Both the position numbers and the translations under genes were made by a program. A stretch of DNA of 64,000 bases from an uncultured Bacteroidales bacterium (GTDB taxonomy: Bacteria; Bacteroidota; Bacteroidia; Bacteroidales; Bacteroidaceae): positions 38,838-102,837 of the forward strand of contig CADCAG010000003.1 of NCBI GenBank assembly GCA_902799355.1. Reading direction: 5' to 3'. Of the stretch, positions 63,218-64,000 are shown piece by piece (the stretch's first letter is position 1; every line of letters starts with the position of its first letter). Below the pieces are notes generated by a model. The model was not told where the DNA came from, did not search any database, and saw nothing but the letters and a program-made list of their open reading frames with translations.

Positions 63218-64000
63218 ATGACAAAAGTAGCAATTAACGGTTTCGGCCGTATCGGTCGCCTCGCATTCCGTCAGATGTTCGAGGCCGAGGGTTATGAGGT
63301 AGTAGCTATCAACGACTTGACCAGCCCCAAGATGCTGGCTCATCTGTTGAAGTATGACACCGCTCAGGGTGGTTTCTGTGGCAAGTTCGGTGAGAACAAG
63401 CACACTGTTGAGGCTGGTGAGGACTACATCGTTGTTGATGGCAAGAAGATCACCATCTATGCTATTCCTAACGCTGCTGAGCTGCCTTGGGGTAAGCTGG
63501 ACGTAGACGTTGTTCTGGAGTGCACTGGTTTCTATACTTCTAAGGAGAAGGCTTCTGCTCACCTGACCGCTGGTGCTAAGAAGGTTGTTATCTCAGCTCC
63601 TGCTGGTAACGATCTGCCCACCATCGTTTACAACGTTAACCACAAGACTCTGACTCCTGCTGACACTGTTATCAGCGCTGCTTCTTGTACCACCAACTGC
63701 TTGGCTCCTATGACCAAGGCTCTGAACGATTTCGCTCCTATCCAGAGCGGTATCATGACCACCGTTCACGCTTACACTGGCGACCAGATGATTCTCGACG
63801 GTCCTCAGCGCAAGGGTGATGTTCAGCGCGCTCGTGCCGGTGCTCAGAACATCGTTCCTAACTCTACTGGTGCTGCTAAGGCTATCGGTCTCGTTATCCC
63901 CGAGCTGAACGGTAAGCTGATCGGTGCTGCTCAGCGCGTTCCAACTCCTACAGGTTCTACCACTATCCTGCACGCTGTTGTTAAGGGTGAGGTAACTGTT
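63218..64000 (+). CDS. gapA: Glyceraldehyde-3-phosphate dehydrogenase, type I (3' end outside window)
   Basis: The first 261 residues are visible; the frame is open at the right edge. It starts with [19 protein letters not shown] (NAD-binding Rossmann motif). The catalytic Cys lies in [12 protein letters not shown] (about residue 150) and the phosphate-binding stretch is [20 protein letters not shown], followed by [21 protein letters not shown]. It oxidises glyceraldehyde-3-phosphate in glycolysis. Codon use is strongly biased (GCT, GTT, AAG, AAC), typical of a very highly expressed gene. A TAACTTTG box lies about 90 nt upstream. Confidence 0.97.
   Translation, partial: MTKVAINGFGRIGRLAFRQMFEAEGYEVVAINDLTSPKMLAHLLKYDTAQGGFCGKFGENKHTVEAGEDYIVVDGKKITIYAIPNAAELPWGKLDVDVVLECTGFYTSKEKASAHLTAGAKKVVISAPAGNDLPTIVYNVNHKTLTPADTVISAASCTTNCLAPMTKALNDFAPIQSGIMTTVHAYTGDQMILDGPQRKGDVQRARAGAQNIVPNSTGAAKAIGLVIPELNGKLIGAAQRVPTPTGSTTILHAVVKGEVTV

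Noticed and set aside
1-64000. tRNA, rRNA, insertion sequences or prophage
   Set aside because: No clover-leaf sequences, rRNA stretches, transposases, integrases or phage genes were recognised on either strand.

Overview
The window looks like a chromosomal segment of a Bacteroidales bacterium, most likely Prevotellaceae. The evidence is repeated promoters of the Bacteroidota type (TTTG, about 20 bp, TAnnTTTG), TonB-dependent receptors, a BtuG-like cobalamin lipoprotein, a BspA-type leucine-rich surface protein, a C10 (streptopain-like) peptidase, DUF5686 and DUF4738 proteins, and a shared C-terminal secretion-type tail (GLYI.xGKK..K) on three large exported proteins. I see no rRNA, tRNA, CRISPR array, transposase or phage gene.

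Region 1 (1-15326) is devoted to vitamin B12. A TonB-dependent receptor, cut by the window edge, is followed by four tightly overlapping genes that encode eight corrin-ring activities as two-enzyme fusions (CobJ/CbiC, CbiE/CbiT, CbiG/CobM, CobK/CbiD). Converging on them is a BtuF-BtuC pair. Divergent from that pair, a cobalamin riboswitch leads into btuB-btuG-btuF-btuC. Neither BtuFC pair has an adjacent ATPase gene.

Region 2 (15405-26958, all minus) holds a NodB-type deacetylase and a DUF2723 (GT117/TMEM260-like) membrane glycosyltransferase, then a run rlmL-like, DPP IV-like peptidase, serB, purD, membrane protein, YqaA-like protein. Several gene junctions here are filled by short 7- or 8-bp tandem repeats.

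Region 3 (27087-37096, plus) has a PAS-type histidine kinase and a DUF5686 protein, then a two-component-type propeller sensor whose phosphoacceptor His appears to be Asn, co-directional with a PA14-containing GH31 enzyme that resembles xyloglucan alpha-xylosidases.

Region 4 (37209-43881, minus) is an apparent operon of two secreted alpha/beta hydrolases, a BspA-like/GLUG surface protein and a 46-residue peptide with a strong Shine-Dalgarno. Upstream lies a 1-kb non-coding region with two periodic arrays: one of 21-bp units, and one of 11-bp units that reverses orientation midway.

Region 5 (44902-53039, plus) encodes a 1803-residue multidomain adhesin-like protein and a C10 cysteine peptidase.

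Region 6 (53113-64000) is mostly housekeeping: a sodium/solute symporter, a porin, a PerM-type permease, TrmO, a DUF4738 lipoprotein, a HAD phosphatase, Pgi, a SulP transporter, MscL and the start of gapA. It also has a possible small structured RNA between trmO and the lipoprotein gene.

All assignments come from reading the sequence and translated proteins; no database search was run.
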